Assembly (NCBI GenBank): GCA_037447655.1
Contig: JBBHKE010002182.1
Location: 1 to 36,610 of the forward strand
DNA: 36,610 bases
DNA from: Zygnema cylindricum
Lineage: Eukaryota; Streptophyta; Zygnematophyceae; Zygnematales; Zygnemataceae
Direction: 5' to 3'
Notes under the pieces: generated by a model
Seen by the model: only the letters and a program-made list of their open reading frames with translations
Told to the model about the DNA's origin: nothing
Databases searched by the model: none
Shown: positions 23,125 to 33,953 of the stretch, in pieces
Position numbering within the stretch: the stretch's first letter is position 1
Layout of the letters: each line of letters starts with the position of its first letter
Program-made: the position numbers and the translations under genes

Positions 23125-26100
23125 ATGGCTCGCTTTTCATCTTTAGTGTGGATACTTTTTGCAGTTTTATTGGCATGTGGTACATATGCAACTGCACATT
23201 CGAAGGGTCACAAGGGGAAGAGTTTTACGGCACCGGAGATGACGGAATACTTCAAGAATGATGCAGGAAGAGTGGAAGAGCTTACTCATTGGAAGATGTT
23301 GAAGGTAAAAATTTTATCAATAGTGTGCTGCGCACCAACTAATCACCACTAATCACTACTCTGTAACTGTTAACTGTTTTAGTATATAACTGTTTGTATG
23401 ACTCTGAAGATCGGTTTGTTTACGGCCTAAATGCCTGCATAATAATTGTCATTAATGAGCGAGCTCTCAACCTTTTTTCTTACCATCTTTGTTATTTGGA
23501 TTGCATAATACAACATCTTAACCTTATTCATGTACTTTGTTTTTGTTTTCTTTTGCAGCATGCCGGTTTGGCTGCAGGAATGGTGACGATTGAATTGAAC
23601 TCTTTGTCGTTACCTGCCTATTATAATGTGCCAAGCTTGAAATACGTCATCAAGGGAACTGCTTACGCAAGCCTCATTTCGCCGATCGGTATGCAGAGCA
23701 ATGTGAGGTGCGTGACTGACTGTCACACTTAGCCAGTGTACTAATCAACAGCGAGAACCAAGGAAATAAAGGAGACTAACAAGATTATGGTTTTTTAGTT
23801 TGTTTTCACCAACTTGTTTTGTTTACTGTTTTGTAAAAAAATGAAAGAGTTCTTTTCGAAGTCTCTGGCAAATGTTAAAGCTCATTATTATGTCTTTTAT
23901 CATGATTGAAATTGACCAATGTATGGGTTTCTGCTGCTGATTTTGCAGGTATCTCGAGAAGGGCGACATTTTGGCTGTTCCTAAGGGATGGACTTGCTGG
24001 ATTTGGAATAACGGAACGGAAGAATTTAAGATGGTTGGTGTTGCGCGGACCACAGAAGGTCACATCCATATGAGTCGGCCTTCAGGCTTCCACCTTTTTG
24101 GTGGCAAGGAGAAGAAGGTTGGAGGACTTATTCATGGTTTCAGGTAAAAAATCGCTGAAAGATGTTTCGTTTTCATATTTTTGCAAGTTCATGAGAATGT
24201 TATTTGAGTATATGAAATTGGAATCCTTCGGTGATCATATATCGGAATCGTATACTTGCTGAGTATATTCATTCCTCTGACACAAAAAAAGGCGGCATAA
24301 TATCATTGTCTTATCGTAATTGATATTGTTTTGTAATGTTTCGCAGCAAGGATGTCCTTTCCCGAGCATGGGACGTGGAGGAAGATGATGTGCGACAATT
24401 GGTGGAGGGCCAACAAGAGACTGGTTTCATCAAGGTCCCGAAGGAGGTAAAATATGTTATTCATGCATCATGCATTTCCAACATTTCCAACTTCTTGTTT
24501 TATGTTACTCGAAAGTTTCATTTAACCTTTTCTGTTTTTTAGATATGAAGTACACACGCATATTTTCTAAGTTCAAACGCACACTTTTGAGTTCTTTTTA
24601 AGTATTATCTTTTTCTTAAGCTTGTTGTTACTTGGTCACTTTTTGCAGGATGCTTCCAAGTTGGTTTGGCAACAAAGTCATCCTTTGATTGGGGATTTTA
24701 AGCGAAATATTCACCGAAGCGATCCAGATATCTTGGTGAAGAATGGTGGTATAATCTCGTCAGTGAACTCTCGAAAGTTGCCGTGGCTCAAGTATCTTGA
24801 CCTCTCGATCTGTTGGGCTAAGCTTGAGGTATGTTTTTTTTTTTTTTTTGCTTTTTCAAGTTTCAGTGGCAGAATTTTTTTGAATTGGGTGGACTAAATT
24901 TGTTTTTAAGAAAAGCTATTCAGTGTTTATTTGAAATTCTCCTATTAGGAACTACTAAATAATTTGTGATGGCATTTGTAATTTATGGCTAACAATCTCT
25001 GCTGGTTGCTGTTTTTAACACGAAACTTTGTTTAACAATGTTTGGTAATTGCTGTTTTAGGAATATTTTAGCAATGTTTAGCAATATTCTGGTTTTGCTA
25101 TTTTTAACTATGTTTCGATCATTTCTTCTGGCAGGAAGGAGCATTATTGGCACCACATTTCACCAATTCTTGGCGTTTGTTGCACTTCACCAACGGAAAG
25201 GGTCGCATAGAAATTGTCCGTCCGGACGGCAATACAGCTCTCCAAACCGACATTCAAGCAGGATCTAACATCGTTGTTCCAGCCATGTTCCCCGTTTCGA
25301 TTGTGAGTTTCCACGCGCAGCTTTTTATGAAAGAAACTATTTTACTTTTTAGAAAGGAAATTTTCACATTTTTTTGAAGGGAAAGTTTGACCTTCTTATC
25401 TAAAAGAAAAAGGTTTGTGTGGATGTGAAATTTGGCACTTGGGAGTGTCTGCGCTTAACACAAGCGTATTTTGCAGGAAGGACTTTTTTACTCCATTTTG
25501 TGTGGGTCGTTTTATTTTTTCTTTTTTGAGGAAATAATTATTTGCTTTTTTCTTTTTTGAGGAACTAATCATGTGCTCACGTTTTTGAGTTCATTTTGGA
25601 GTTTTTTTTGTTCGTCTGTTCTTTTTTCTTATGTAGTTTGTTAGAAATTTCTCTATATTGCAATTGTACTTGTTTTGCATTATTTTACAATACACAATGA
25701 GAACGAGAAGCTCAATTGAGTCCAATATGAGAAGACTGAATTTTTGGCTGGCTATACATCTTCCCTCTTCCTCTTTCTCTCCCTCCTTCCCTATACCTTT
25801 TTTGCCTTCCTCCATTTTTTTCATTTTCTCCCTCTCCATTTTTCTAGCCCTCTTCCCTCTCCCTTCCCCTCTCCCTCTTCTTTCCCTCTCACCCTCTCTC
25901 TCTTCCTCTCCCTCTCCCTTTCCTTCCCATAATGTCCTAAGATTCATTTTTTTTTATTGTGTTGATTGTCTTGCAATTGTTTTACAGTTCTCGAGCGAGA
26001 ACGAGAAGCTCGAGTGGGTAGCTTTTGGAAATAAGGAGACCGACATTCCTTCGTTTTTGGCTGGCTATAACTCCGTGTACCATGCACTCCCTTGGGAAGT

Positions 26101-26597
26101 TTTGAAGCACGGATTTAAGGTGGAGGAGAAGCTGTTGGACAAAGTTTACCGTACTCGTCGCCAGCCTCACGAAGTTGCGATTTTCCCTCGTCCTCAGTCT
26201 GGAGCTCAGCAATTTAAATTGCGCAGTTTCGAGCATGTGATATCTGACTATGAGGTATAAACAAGCTTTATATGTATACTTTTTTTGTTTTTGAAGATTT
26301 TTATCTATTGAAGTACGAAATTTCACAATTTACATGTGAGAGAAAGATGTGTTTTTTGTTGGGGTTTTATGACTTTAACCCCAATTTGAAGTTTGCGAGG
26401 AAAGCAACAGATTTTGGGTTTAGATTTTGGGTTATGGTTTTCACTTGTTTTGATTATTTTTAAATGATATGAAAACAGATTGTGGGTGAGCTTCGCCATT
26501 TCTATGGTTTTTTTGTGTGTAACCGATGAATGGCTTTTTTTTTCTGTCGCAGGAATTCGTTGAAGCTCTCGAACATGAAATTGATGTACTTTTTTGA
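23125..26597 (+). CDS. Secreted legumin-type bicupin (11S-globulin-like)
   Basis: Coding exons: 23125-23304, 23559-23707, 23949-24143, 24347-24446, 24649-24828, 25135-25302, 25988-26254, 26553-26597. GT-AG borders and phases close to 427 codons. The start in GCCATGGCT is preferred over the in-frame ATG at 23032 because MARFSSLVWILFAVLLACG begins a clear signal peptide. The first cupin (about 65-200) has VPSLKYVIKG, KGDILAVPKGW and an NGT glycosylation sequon. The spacer has GFSKDVLSRAWDVEEDDVRQL, the typical 11S/legumin-like hinge. The second cupin (about 265-400) has HFTNSWRLLHFTNGKGRIEI, QAGSNIVVPAMFPVS and PWEVLKHGFKV. The metal-binding HxH residues of enzymatic cupins are absent, as in storage globulins. 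A vacuolar or extracellular storage or structural role is likely; an enzymatic one is not supported. Arabidopsis bicupins of the At1g07750 type resemble it from memory but, as I recall, lack the signal peptide. Confidence 0.93.
25698..25757 (+). pseudogene. Decayed partial copy of cupin exon 7 within intron 6
   Basis: GAGAACGAGAAGCTCAATTG and then TTTTTGGCTGGCTATA match the start of exon 7 at 25995-26070 (GAGAACGAGAAGCTCGAGTG, TTTTTGGCTGGCTATA). The middle is shortened and the reading frame has a TGA. It looks like an old internal duplication of the exon start. Confidence 0.75.
25760..25932 (+). repeat. Polypyrimidine (CT-rich) tract in cupin intron 6
   Basis: About 170 bases of CTCTCCCT-type sequence with hardly any purines, between the decayed exon copy and exon 7. 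The open frames through it (Ser/Pro/Leu-rich, or Glu/Arg-rich on the other strand) are composition artefacts. Confidence 0.92.
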
Positions 26598-27180
26598 TCA
26601 TTTCTTTTTTGATTCTGTTAGAGTACGGAGGTTAGTTTTTTTTTTGTCTTTTTTGTTGATACAAGGAGGAATAGGCCACTAGAACTTTCCGCACAATACA
26701 CCTTTTTGTAGGAGAGATATTCTCACAAAGAGGATATCTTGACAATTTTGCCTTTTTCCAGTGTTAGTGTAGATTTTCCCTTTTCTTTGTACCATACAGA
26801 TAAATACTTGCGGAAGAGTTCACGAGAAAGTTGATTGTTAACTTTTGAGTGTACATTTTTGTTTTGTAAGTAGAAAATTGGGCGAAGCACTTTTTCTATA
26901 GATTTACAAACTCTTTTGTGTACATCTTTGTTTCTAGAGAAGTGACTTTTCTCAAGATACTGTTGTTCTTGTGTTTTGTATGGATGGATCAATGTTTTCA
27001 AAAAATAAGATGGCAATGTTTTCAAAAACAAGATGGGAAAGAAACTCTCTACCTCCCTCTCTCTCTTTCCCCCTCTCTCTCTCACCCCCTCTCTCTCATT
27101 TATATATGATTCTTATAGTTGACTCGGAAAACTATGAATGGTTACTGTTAGTTCACCAACTCTAATAATGACGGGATGTA
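26598..27180. other. Region 3' of the bicupin gene
   Basis: Probable 3' UTR, then AT-rich sequence and a CT microsatellite at about 27048-27098. No gene, and no clear poly(A) site. Confidence 0.5.
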
Positions 27181-28007
27181 TGGCATGAAACATTCAGATA
27201 TTTTGCTCACTTCTGATGATAAGAACATAACATCTATCCTTAGGAAATAAATGGGATTTGGTAATCACGATTTTTGTGGTGTAGAAATAAGCCAGTAGTA
27301 GTTTGTTATTTGTTACAGCACATAATAATGTCTATTGTGCACGGTTTTTAATCGAAGCATGTTTTCTTCCTCGCTGAGAATTCATAAAATTCATCATATG
27401 TCATTTTTGGACGATGCAGAACTGCATAGAATTGTTAACTCGTACATAGAATATTGTTAACTCGTACATAGAATTGTTAACTCGTGAGTTGATAGTTAGA
27501 CAGTGATGATATTAGCAAAAATGAGAACTAATTTATTTGAGTGCATGGAAAATATGGCATTCACATGGAGGACATAACAATGGAGGTCCAAGTAACAGAA
27601 GACGTGACATTGATTCTCTGAGGAATGTTTTCTCTATGTTGATTGGTCCTCTATAACTGCCTGTGTTACATTATATACCTGATGGAGTGTCAAATGTAAT
27701 ATAAAATATAATACGTGTTGACCTTTCCGTATACAAAATGGGCTGTTTACATGAGTCGGTTGACAAAAAGGTATTCCTCCATTTGGCTTGAATGTGACAG
27801 AAACGTTAAGAAATAAGGTGAGAGAAAGCTGGGGATTTGAGCAAGAGTGATATCACTGTACAAATAAATAACAACATTTGCCAGAAAAAATGAAAAATAC
27901 AAAACCTTTCTGTTTTGAAAAATGACTGATTTTGATTGTAAATGGTTCGGTTTTGAGAGCTTGACTGAATGGAACTCGACAGTTTGACTGGCTGTGGCGA
28001 CCAGTCT
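27181..28007 (+). repeat. Long dispersed direct repeat, right copy
   Basis: Partner of 21580-22285 in the same orientation. It differs by a local triplication of CATAGAATTGTTAACTCGT at about 27424-27486, where the left copy has one unit. No coding frame is evident. Confidence 0.85.
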
Positions 28008-28705
28008 ACTCTAATAAGGACTTAGGGTACGGCCCCATGTGCCAAAGTAAGGGTTCTTTTGTCGTTTTGCTCAAAAACTTAGCGCCGTATTGCTATAGTT
28101 ACTTTGCAGAAGTCTGAAGGTTTCAATGCGATTTTACGGAAAGGTGAAACATTTGTGAAGTCGTCACTGCAGCTCGCGCCTCTCTCACCTTGCCTCTCTT
28201 TCACTCCTTCAAACTTCACTGCAGTACTGTACAGTACTGTACCAGTGGAGGTAGGCACAATGCTGACGGCGACCGCACGTGCGCAAACCAAGTCAGGCTG
28301 GGAAGAATCCAATGAACGCGCCCAAAAAAAAATAAAAAAAAATTTTTTTATATATATATATATAAAAATATATTTTGCAAGAGCCTCAAGAATTCTATGT
28401 CCATTCATGGCGACCTGACAAACGCAAAAGAATCTTGTTCGGCCATGAACAGCACAGGCTGGAAGGCTGTGCGTCTACCATGTCACGCAAAGACATGCGA
28501 CGTACAAAACGTTTCAAAAAATACGACATGCCTTGCGAGTTGCGACGTACCAAAACGGCAAAAAGCTTCAAAAAATGAGGTGCGTCAAGACAAGATTGTA
28601 GACGCTGACAGCCGTCACGGGCATTGTCAACGTATACAATCGTCACGGCCTTAAGTATGAATTTCGTTGTTTCTCATTGGGACACTTAGGGCGTGTCCCC
28701 ATGTA
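28008..28705. other. CpG-rich segment bounded by similar TTAGGG..CCCCATG ends
   Basis: The motifs CTTAGGGTACGGCCCCATGT (about 28021) and ACTTAGGGCGTGTCCCCATG (about 28684) lie in the same orientation on either side of about 640 bases. Such GC-rich ends resemble termini of DNA transposons, but inverted partners were not found. Inside are a CAGTACTGTA direct repeat (28221-28241), an A/T run with (TA)n at 28327-28375, and short open frames on both strands with no recognisable product. Confidence 0.35.
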
Positions 28706-29628
28706 ACCTATATTTTGAAACGTTATTTTGGAATTTAGCGCTGATTTTACGGTGTACTTTTCAAAGTGTGCCTATGTCAATCGTTACTTGCGCGTTCATT
28801 ATTTTGAATATGTGGCAGTTGTACACGTCGCCAATAGATTTAATTTTCTTTTTAAAGACACTTGAATACATTGTTTAATCAAGTGAAGGAACAACTCATT
28901 CAAATTCAACGGTATTCTTAAACTGGTATTCTTAAAGATGGAAAAAACAGAATATTATAGAGGCAAAAAAAAATCACTTCCTAGTGAATTTCACGCTTGA
29001 GATAACGGACCTAAAAAAGGATATTAAAATATTGACCGGAGTCAATAACTTTGAATGGAAACATCAATAGTGCATATTTAAAGATATTTATGTACTACGA
29101 CTTACCAAGACAGCTATAATTCTACTATATTCAACGGGCTTAAGAGTATCAAATTCATAAAAAGTTAAAAGTAAACAATATACAAAAAATATTGAGAAAA
29201 AGAAAGCAACAACAAGCAAATACGTGCGTTGTAATTTAGACTTTTGAGGTAGATCATAAAGTAATCATAAACTTAAACCGGTTAAGAAAGGCAGCATGTG
29301 GGGAACAAACACCATATAAAGGAACAAAGGAAGCCCGGGTGTCCAAAGACAACAACTTATTTTGTGGACCATTATTAAAGGAAAGCAATCACAAGTGTGG
29401 AATTTATATTACTGTTATTCAATCTAATTCAGTTTCGAATGTGAAGTTTGAAGAGATAAGAAAAAAATAGTCAGTGTTTTTAACATTATTTTGTGGTCAA
29501 AGGGTAAAAAAACAGAAAAAAACCAAACAAACCAAAAAAATCAAAAAGAAACCAAAAAAACAAAAAAAACCATCAAAACCAAAAAAAACCACCAAATTAG
29601 CGTTATAGACGTTAGTAAAAAAACGCAC
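28706..29628. other. AT-rich stretch where the DGAT2 C-terminal exons would be expected
   Basis: I searched the minus strand here for the missing DGAT2 motifs (a GFVR-like block and VPVFxFG) and found none that I trust. 29500-29600 is low-complexity A/C (ACCAAAAAAA units). No gene seen. Confidence 0.5.
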
Positions 29629-30455
29629 CTCTGTTTTTTGGTTCAGAAAGAGACACTCCTGAACCCCTCCAGGAATCAAAACGCAGCTTATCCCTTCTCT
29701 CAAAAGTCGAGAAAACGAACTCTTTGAAACCGCCGACAAACCCATCCACTTCCACAAATGACGACAAATCGGTACAATCTCCAAAGCACTACTGCCAAGA
29801 GTTCGACTTTTTCGAAAAGGTACGAGATTTGAACCCTCGGAAAACGCAATTACAGAAACAGGCCAAACTGAATGGGGCTCCAAAGCAATAATATATGCTC
29901 GATCGGGATTTAGAGAAGCCTTATCTTCAAAAATGACCTACGATAAAATTATAACTTGTGATACTTTGTGAGTGATTCATAAATAAACACGATTTTATAA
30001 GTTTATCTTTATAATAAAAGTTATAAACAACTTAAAAAAATGATAAAAAACATGATTAAAAAAATGTCAAAAGAAATGTCAAAAAAAAATGTGCCTTTAC
30101 ACCACCTTCAATGAAATTAGAATTATAAACAACATCGGAAAAATAGTAATAAAAAAAAATGTCTTTTTTGCACCTTTAAAGGAAAGTAGTTTGGGACTGT
30201 CGCAGCAATCCATCGAGCTAGTTTTTTTCCCCAATGAGAATTTTCATCGACAGGAATAATTGTAATAATGAAGAGGAATGTGAGGAGAGTTATCGCCCAT
30301 GGATTCGGTAAAAAAACGATTCCGATTATCAAAATGGCACCCGCAAAAAAGAATACTCCCATCCATAAAAACACGGCAATAAAAAGAGAGACCTGTGGCA
30401 ACATTTCAAAGGCAAATTGGAGTATCGATTTTAATATTTCATCGATAAAATCCAT
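29629..30455 (-). pseudogene. DGAT2: Diacylglycerol O-acyltransferase 2, N-terminal exons only
   Basis: On the minus strand exon 1 is 30455-30174 and exon 2 is 29937-29629, joined in phase 0 (AAG/GTGCAA donor, ATCGTAG acceptor). They give 197 codons. Exon 1 starts MDFIDEILKS, has two hydrophobic segments (about 20-70), then PVDENSHWGKKLARW and the YFP motif (90-92). Exon 2 has NPDRAY, EPHS at 114-117 (the plant/algal form of the active-site motif), GSSAL, RHLWKWMGLS and PGGVQE at 183-188. DGAT2 makes triacylglycerol from diacylglycerol and acyl-CoA at the ER. The family is usually about 310-350 residues, so roughly the last 130 are missing. A donor (GAG/GTGCGT) follows exon 2, yet no later exon is recognisable down to 28007 and the cupin gene lies beyond. 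The two exons carry no stop or frameshift, so the loss may be recent, or the remaining exons may be very distant or misassembled. Confidence 0.85.
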
Positions 30456-30982
30456 GCAGATTGTGAATGAAGAAGAGCAGTACTAGTATTACTACTATTA
30501 TTACTGTTATTATTACAATTATAGTTACAATTACTACCATGGCAAAGTGTTCATGAATGAAAAAATTACTACTAGTACAATTATTACTATTTAAAACTCT
30601 GAAACACAAACCAGAGACATCATAAAGCTCCAAAAACGTTCTTCCTGACCAGTCGCCCATTTCGTTGGTTGTTCAATGCTTTCCAACATTTTTGTAATGT
30701 GAAAAATGAATGCAAAAACTTTGAATTGAATCACCCTTGCCAGCATAGCATCAAGCAAAATAGCTTAACAGAATAGGAATAACTATTTTTTTAACTCCAA
30801 TGATAGGAATTTTTGCAGTAAAATAAGTGAATCAAGTGAATGACTTCCTCCAATAATAATAACTTTCACAGTAGAACAAGTTGCGAGTCAGACGCCAGAA
30901 CACAGAATTGTATTCCCTAGCAAAGAATTTTGAAAACAGAGACGAGAATGTATATTTTGTGCATTTATCGAAACAAAATAAT
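30456..30982. other. 5' flank of the DGAT2 fragment
   Basis: AT-rich, with a TTACTATTATTACTGTTATT-type imperfect trinucleotide stretch at 30487-30540. It may hold the promoter and leader of the minus-strand gene. No gene seen. Confidence 0.4.
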
Positions 30983-31137
30983 GTTAAACAACGAAATAAG
31001 CAACTGAAAATCGTTAAATAACTGAATGTTGTTAAACAGCTAAACATTGTAAAACAAGTAAATATTGTTAAGCGACTGAATATCGTAAAACAATTGAATT
31101 TGTTAAACAACTGAGTCTCGTTGAACAACAAAATATT
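30983..31137. repeat. 18-bp tandem repeat
   Basis: About eight units of the type GTTAAACAACTGAATATT follow each other with an 18-base period. Because 18 is a multiple of three, the minus strand stays open and reads a six-residue repeat (LTIFSC-like). I regard that frame as a by-product of the repeat, not as a gene. Confidence 0.92.
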
Positions 31138-31650
31138 GTCAGAATGGGTGAATGCCCTTCTATTTCTCTAACTCCAACTCGAATTTTGAATTCAATTTCA
31201 TTGAAAAAGTTACAATGCAACAAAATTTACATTGGTACAGTGGAAAATTACAGAAAACATGCTAAAACAAAGTTCACTTTCCATTAAAAATAGGAAATAA
31301 CTAAAGAAAGCTGATTTCCCTCAAACAATTAATACTACAAAAGTTACAATAGTTGTGACAGTTAATCAGTTAAACTCTCACAGTAACTCGTTTTGCATTT
31401 CCTGTCAAAAAATGAAAAAAACCTCCTCATTCTTTACCATTTCTTTTCCATTCTGTTATTGCCGATCACAACAAATTTAGAGCAGTAAAAAATTTACTAC
31501 AAAAGGAAAAAGCAAACGTACTAAGCTGACACAATAAAACAGCAAAAACAACAGATTTTTACTATAGTCTTTTATGTGGTCACAAACCACATAACTAAGA
31601 TACAAAATTCACACATTACCTAAAATTTGCGTTAAAAACTTCAAATTCAC

Positions 31651-31961
31651 CTTGTTATGTAGGTTTTTAAACAGTGACGACTGTGATCTTGAAGCTATTA
31701 ATTTGCTGACGTCATCAATTCCTGTTTTCTCTTGCAATAGTGATTTGCATATCGTTGCCGATGAACTTTTAACCTTAATCACCCCCTTTCCTTCCACTAT
31801 ATGACTACTGAATTGGCGATGGTGAGCGCTTGAAGTAAAAAGTTCAGCCACCATTTTCTGCAGCTCAGGATGTGTAGCCAAAAAAAATTTGGCAAGAGCT
31901 TGTAGAAAGTTGGCAGAAAGATTGTAGCCTTGGAGAGTTTCATACTTTCCAGTCCAGAATT
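31651..31961 (-). CDS. Probable internal exon of an unidentified gene
   Basis: A 311-base exon candidate lies between the acceptor CCTTGCAG and the donor AAG/GTGAAT on the minus strand. It encodes 103 residues including KYETLQGYNLSANFLQALAK, THPELQKMVAELF and EKTGIDDVSKLIAS. The composition (amphipathic helices, balanced Lys/Glu, few Cys) looks genuinely coding, unlike the overlapping frame. An in-frame stop just upstream means it must be an internal exon or begin at a non-standard start. I do not recognise the family, and partner exons were not found on either side. Confidence 0.45.
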
Positions 31962-33599
31962 CTGCAAGGATTCATTCCAGCAATACCGTACCGTACTGAA
32001 CCGTACTGTCACGAGTATTGGTGTCGGTCGTGGTCATTCACGGAAGATGGGAACCGATAGGTGCAGGATAGCCCAGCTATTATGACGTCATCTCATCTCA
32101 GGATCGTACTTTTCTGAGCTAAGTAGACGAGCGGATCTGGATGTCCGTACTTTTCCACTCAAAGGGGCGGGACAGCTTCAGACCGTCCATCGGCCGGCAG
32201 ACGTAACGGTCAGCGACCTTAACGGACACTGGCGCTGTTTTGGGTGTTTTGACCTTGGGAAATGGGAATGGGAATGGAGCTGAAAGTTTGAACAGTTTAC
32301 CGTATGCAAAAGGGAAATGACGGCTAGAGCTTAGATATCCTGTCGAGTGACGGATGGGTGACATAACTGTCCGTCAGATTTACCTGTCTCATTGGCGACG
32401 TGGCGAAAATTCCAAGATTGGGGGGGCAAGGAACGAATTTACGTTGCATGAGAAGTGCACTTTCGTACGGCACCTAGTTCAATATCTGGAACACAGGAGC
32501 ATGTGAAGGACAATTTCACACAATCAGCGTGGAAAAATCAAGTGTCCGTACATAAGTTAAGGAAAGAAAAGAAGCTTACGTGCGAATACAGTGTGGAACT
32601 GTGGACAGCAAATTTGCCTGCTTGCTGACGCCACTTTTGGATAGGACACACGTCGTCATTTTAGCTCTTGCAGATCTTTAGAAAAGTCAAAATTGACACA
32701 GAAGTTTCTTTCAACGGGAAATACATGGAAAACCTTCTTACAATCGACCTTTGAAATCGCCGTTTTCCGTACACACATGTCTGATTGTTATTTGTTAATT
32801 AAGGATTTCATGGAAAGATAAGATTCATACCTTCTGATTGACGGTCTCAAATGAAATTTGTACAAGTGTGCAGAAGCAGAAAAAGTACAAACCAGACGTT
32901 GACACTAAATAGTGATACAGGTGTTCTCCCTCCTGTAAAAGTTTCATGGAAAAACAAACCAACCATACAAAAAGTTCCAAGTAAAACCATGGCAAAAAGT
33001 TTTCTAAGCCACGTGGCAGCCTCGAATTGTTGTCACGACACGTGGCAATGCATGATTTTCATATATTACCACTTTTATGACAACTCAGATAAAGTTCCAG
33101 ACGCAAGCACTGTCTTCCAAAAGACGGAAAAAAAATAAATATGGAAGGAATCTTATTGGTTGAAAATGAATGCAAAAGCACAAACTGCGCGCAAAAAAAT
33201 AATCAAAAACCTAAAAATAAATAAAGGCAATTCTGGAGGACTTTTGATTTTTATAGTCGAAGAAACAAGTTTTTATTACAGAGAGTTTCTATTATAGAGA
33301 AGGAAAGTAAAGTCTTTTTGTAAACCTAAACCCTAAGAGATTTGAAAAAAAATAAAAAATCAATTTTAAGGTAAAAAAATCGAAACAAACTGACTCCGAG
33401 AAATTGCATATTGCATATTTTGAATTGTCAAAATTATTGTTTTCAAAAAAAATCAAAAACTCGGTAATTTTTGTTGTATAATTTTGGATTTAAAAGCGAG
33501 CCTCAAGGATTTTTAAGGATTGAAAGTATTTTTGCAGAAATGTTTTTTGGAAGTATTAGTGAGAAATCTGACTCATCTTAGTATATTTTGCAAAACTAG
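31962..33599. other. Unassigned region with many CCGTAC motifs
   Basis: No supported gene. 31985-32780 has several CCGTAC/CGTAC sites, for example ACCGTACCGTACTGAACCGT at about 31987. Short frames at 32119-32364 (minus) and 32851-33138 (plus) have no recognisable features. From about 33140 it is AT-rich. Confidence 0.4.
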
Positions 33600-33935
33600 T
33601 GAAAAATCTGATTCATTTGAAATGTTTCTTGTTCATTTTAGTCTGTTTCTGATTGATTTGATATGCTTCTAACTTCTTTTGCATTTTTTTTTCTCAATTT
33701 ATATGTTTCGGATTCATTTTTGACTGACCGTAGTTTGTTTTTTTTATCTCATTTTAGTAAGTTTTTGACTCGATTGACTATGTTTCTGACTCATTTTAGT
33801 ATTTCTCAAACTCATTTAGGTGTTTCTGGCTTGTTGTAGTACATTTCTAACTCATTTAGTATATTTCTGCTCGTTTTAGTACGTTTCTCACTCATTTTAT
33901 ATTTATTTTGCATGTTTCTGACTCATTTTATATCT
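33600..33935 (+). repeat. Degenerate array of about 20 bp with TGACTCA-like sites
   Basis: More than ten diverged units of about 20 bases, consensus near TGACTCATTTTAGTATGTTTC, end about 20 bases before the ATG at 33954. Several units keep TGACTCA, the GCN4/AP-1 type bZIP core. Most keep YTCATTTTAG, which also resembles a 3' splice site. Confidence 0.85.
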
Positions 33936-33953
33936 TTGGGGGATTGGTTCAGT

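Noticed and set aside
25591-25947. Glu/Arg-rich minus-strand frame and Ser/Pro-rich plus-strand frame
   Set aside because: Both are products of the CT-rich tract in cupin intron 6.
21580-28007. Long direct repeats as LTRs of a retrotransposon containing the cupin gene
   Set aside because: Identity is too low, no TG...CA ends, primer-binding site or polypurine tract was seen, and the interior is a normal spliced host gene without gag or pol.
29280-29400. Minus-strand frame with ASFVPLYG as a candidate for the missing DGAT2 exon
   Set aside because: Only a few residues match the VPVFxFG block, the preceding GFVR-like block is absent and the splice sites are poor.
29491-29727. Lys/Thr/Gln-rich plus-strand frame
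   Set aside because: It arises from A/C low-complexity sequence and runs antisense into DGAT2 exon 2.
31797-32012. Overlapping minus-strand frame starting MTVRFSTVRYCW
   Set aside because: It overlaps the orphan exon in another frame and its Trp/Phe/Leu-rich composition is less protein-like; one of the two must be false and this is the weaker.
33600-33935. CRISPR-like array
   Set aside because: Units are contiguous and degenerate without unique spacers, and the DNA is eukaryotic.
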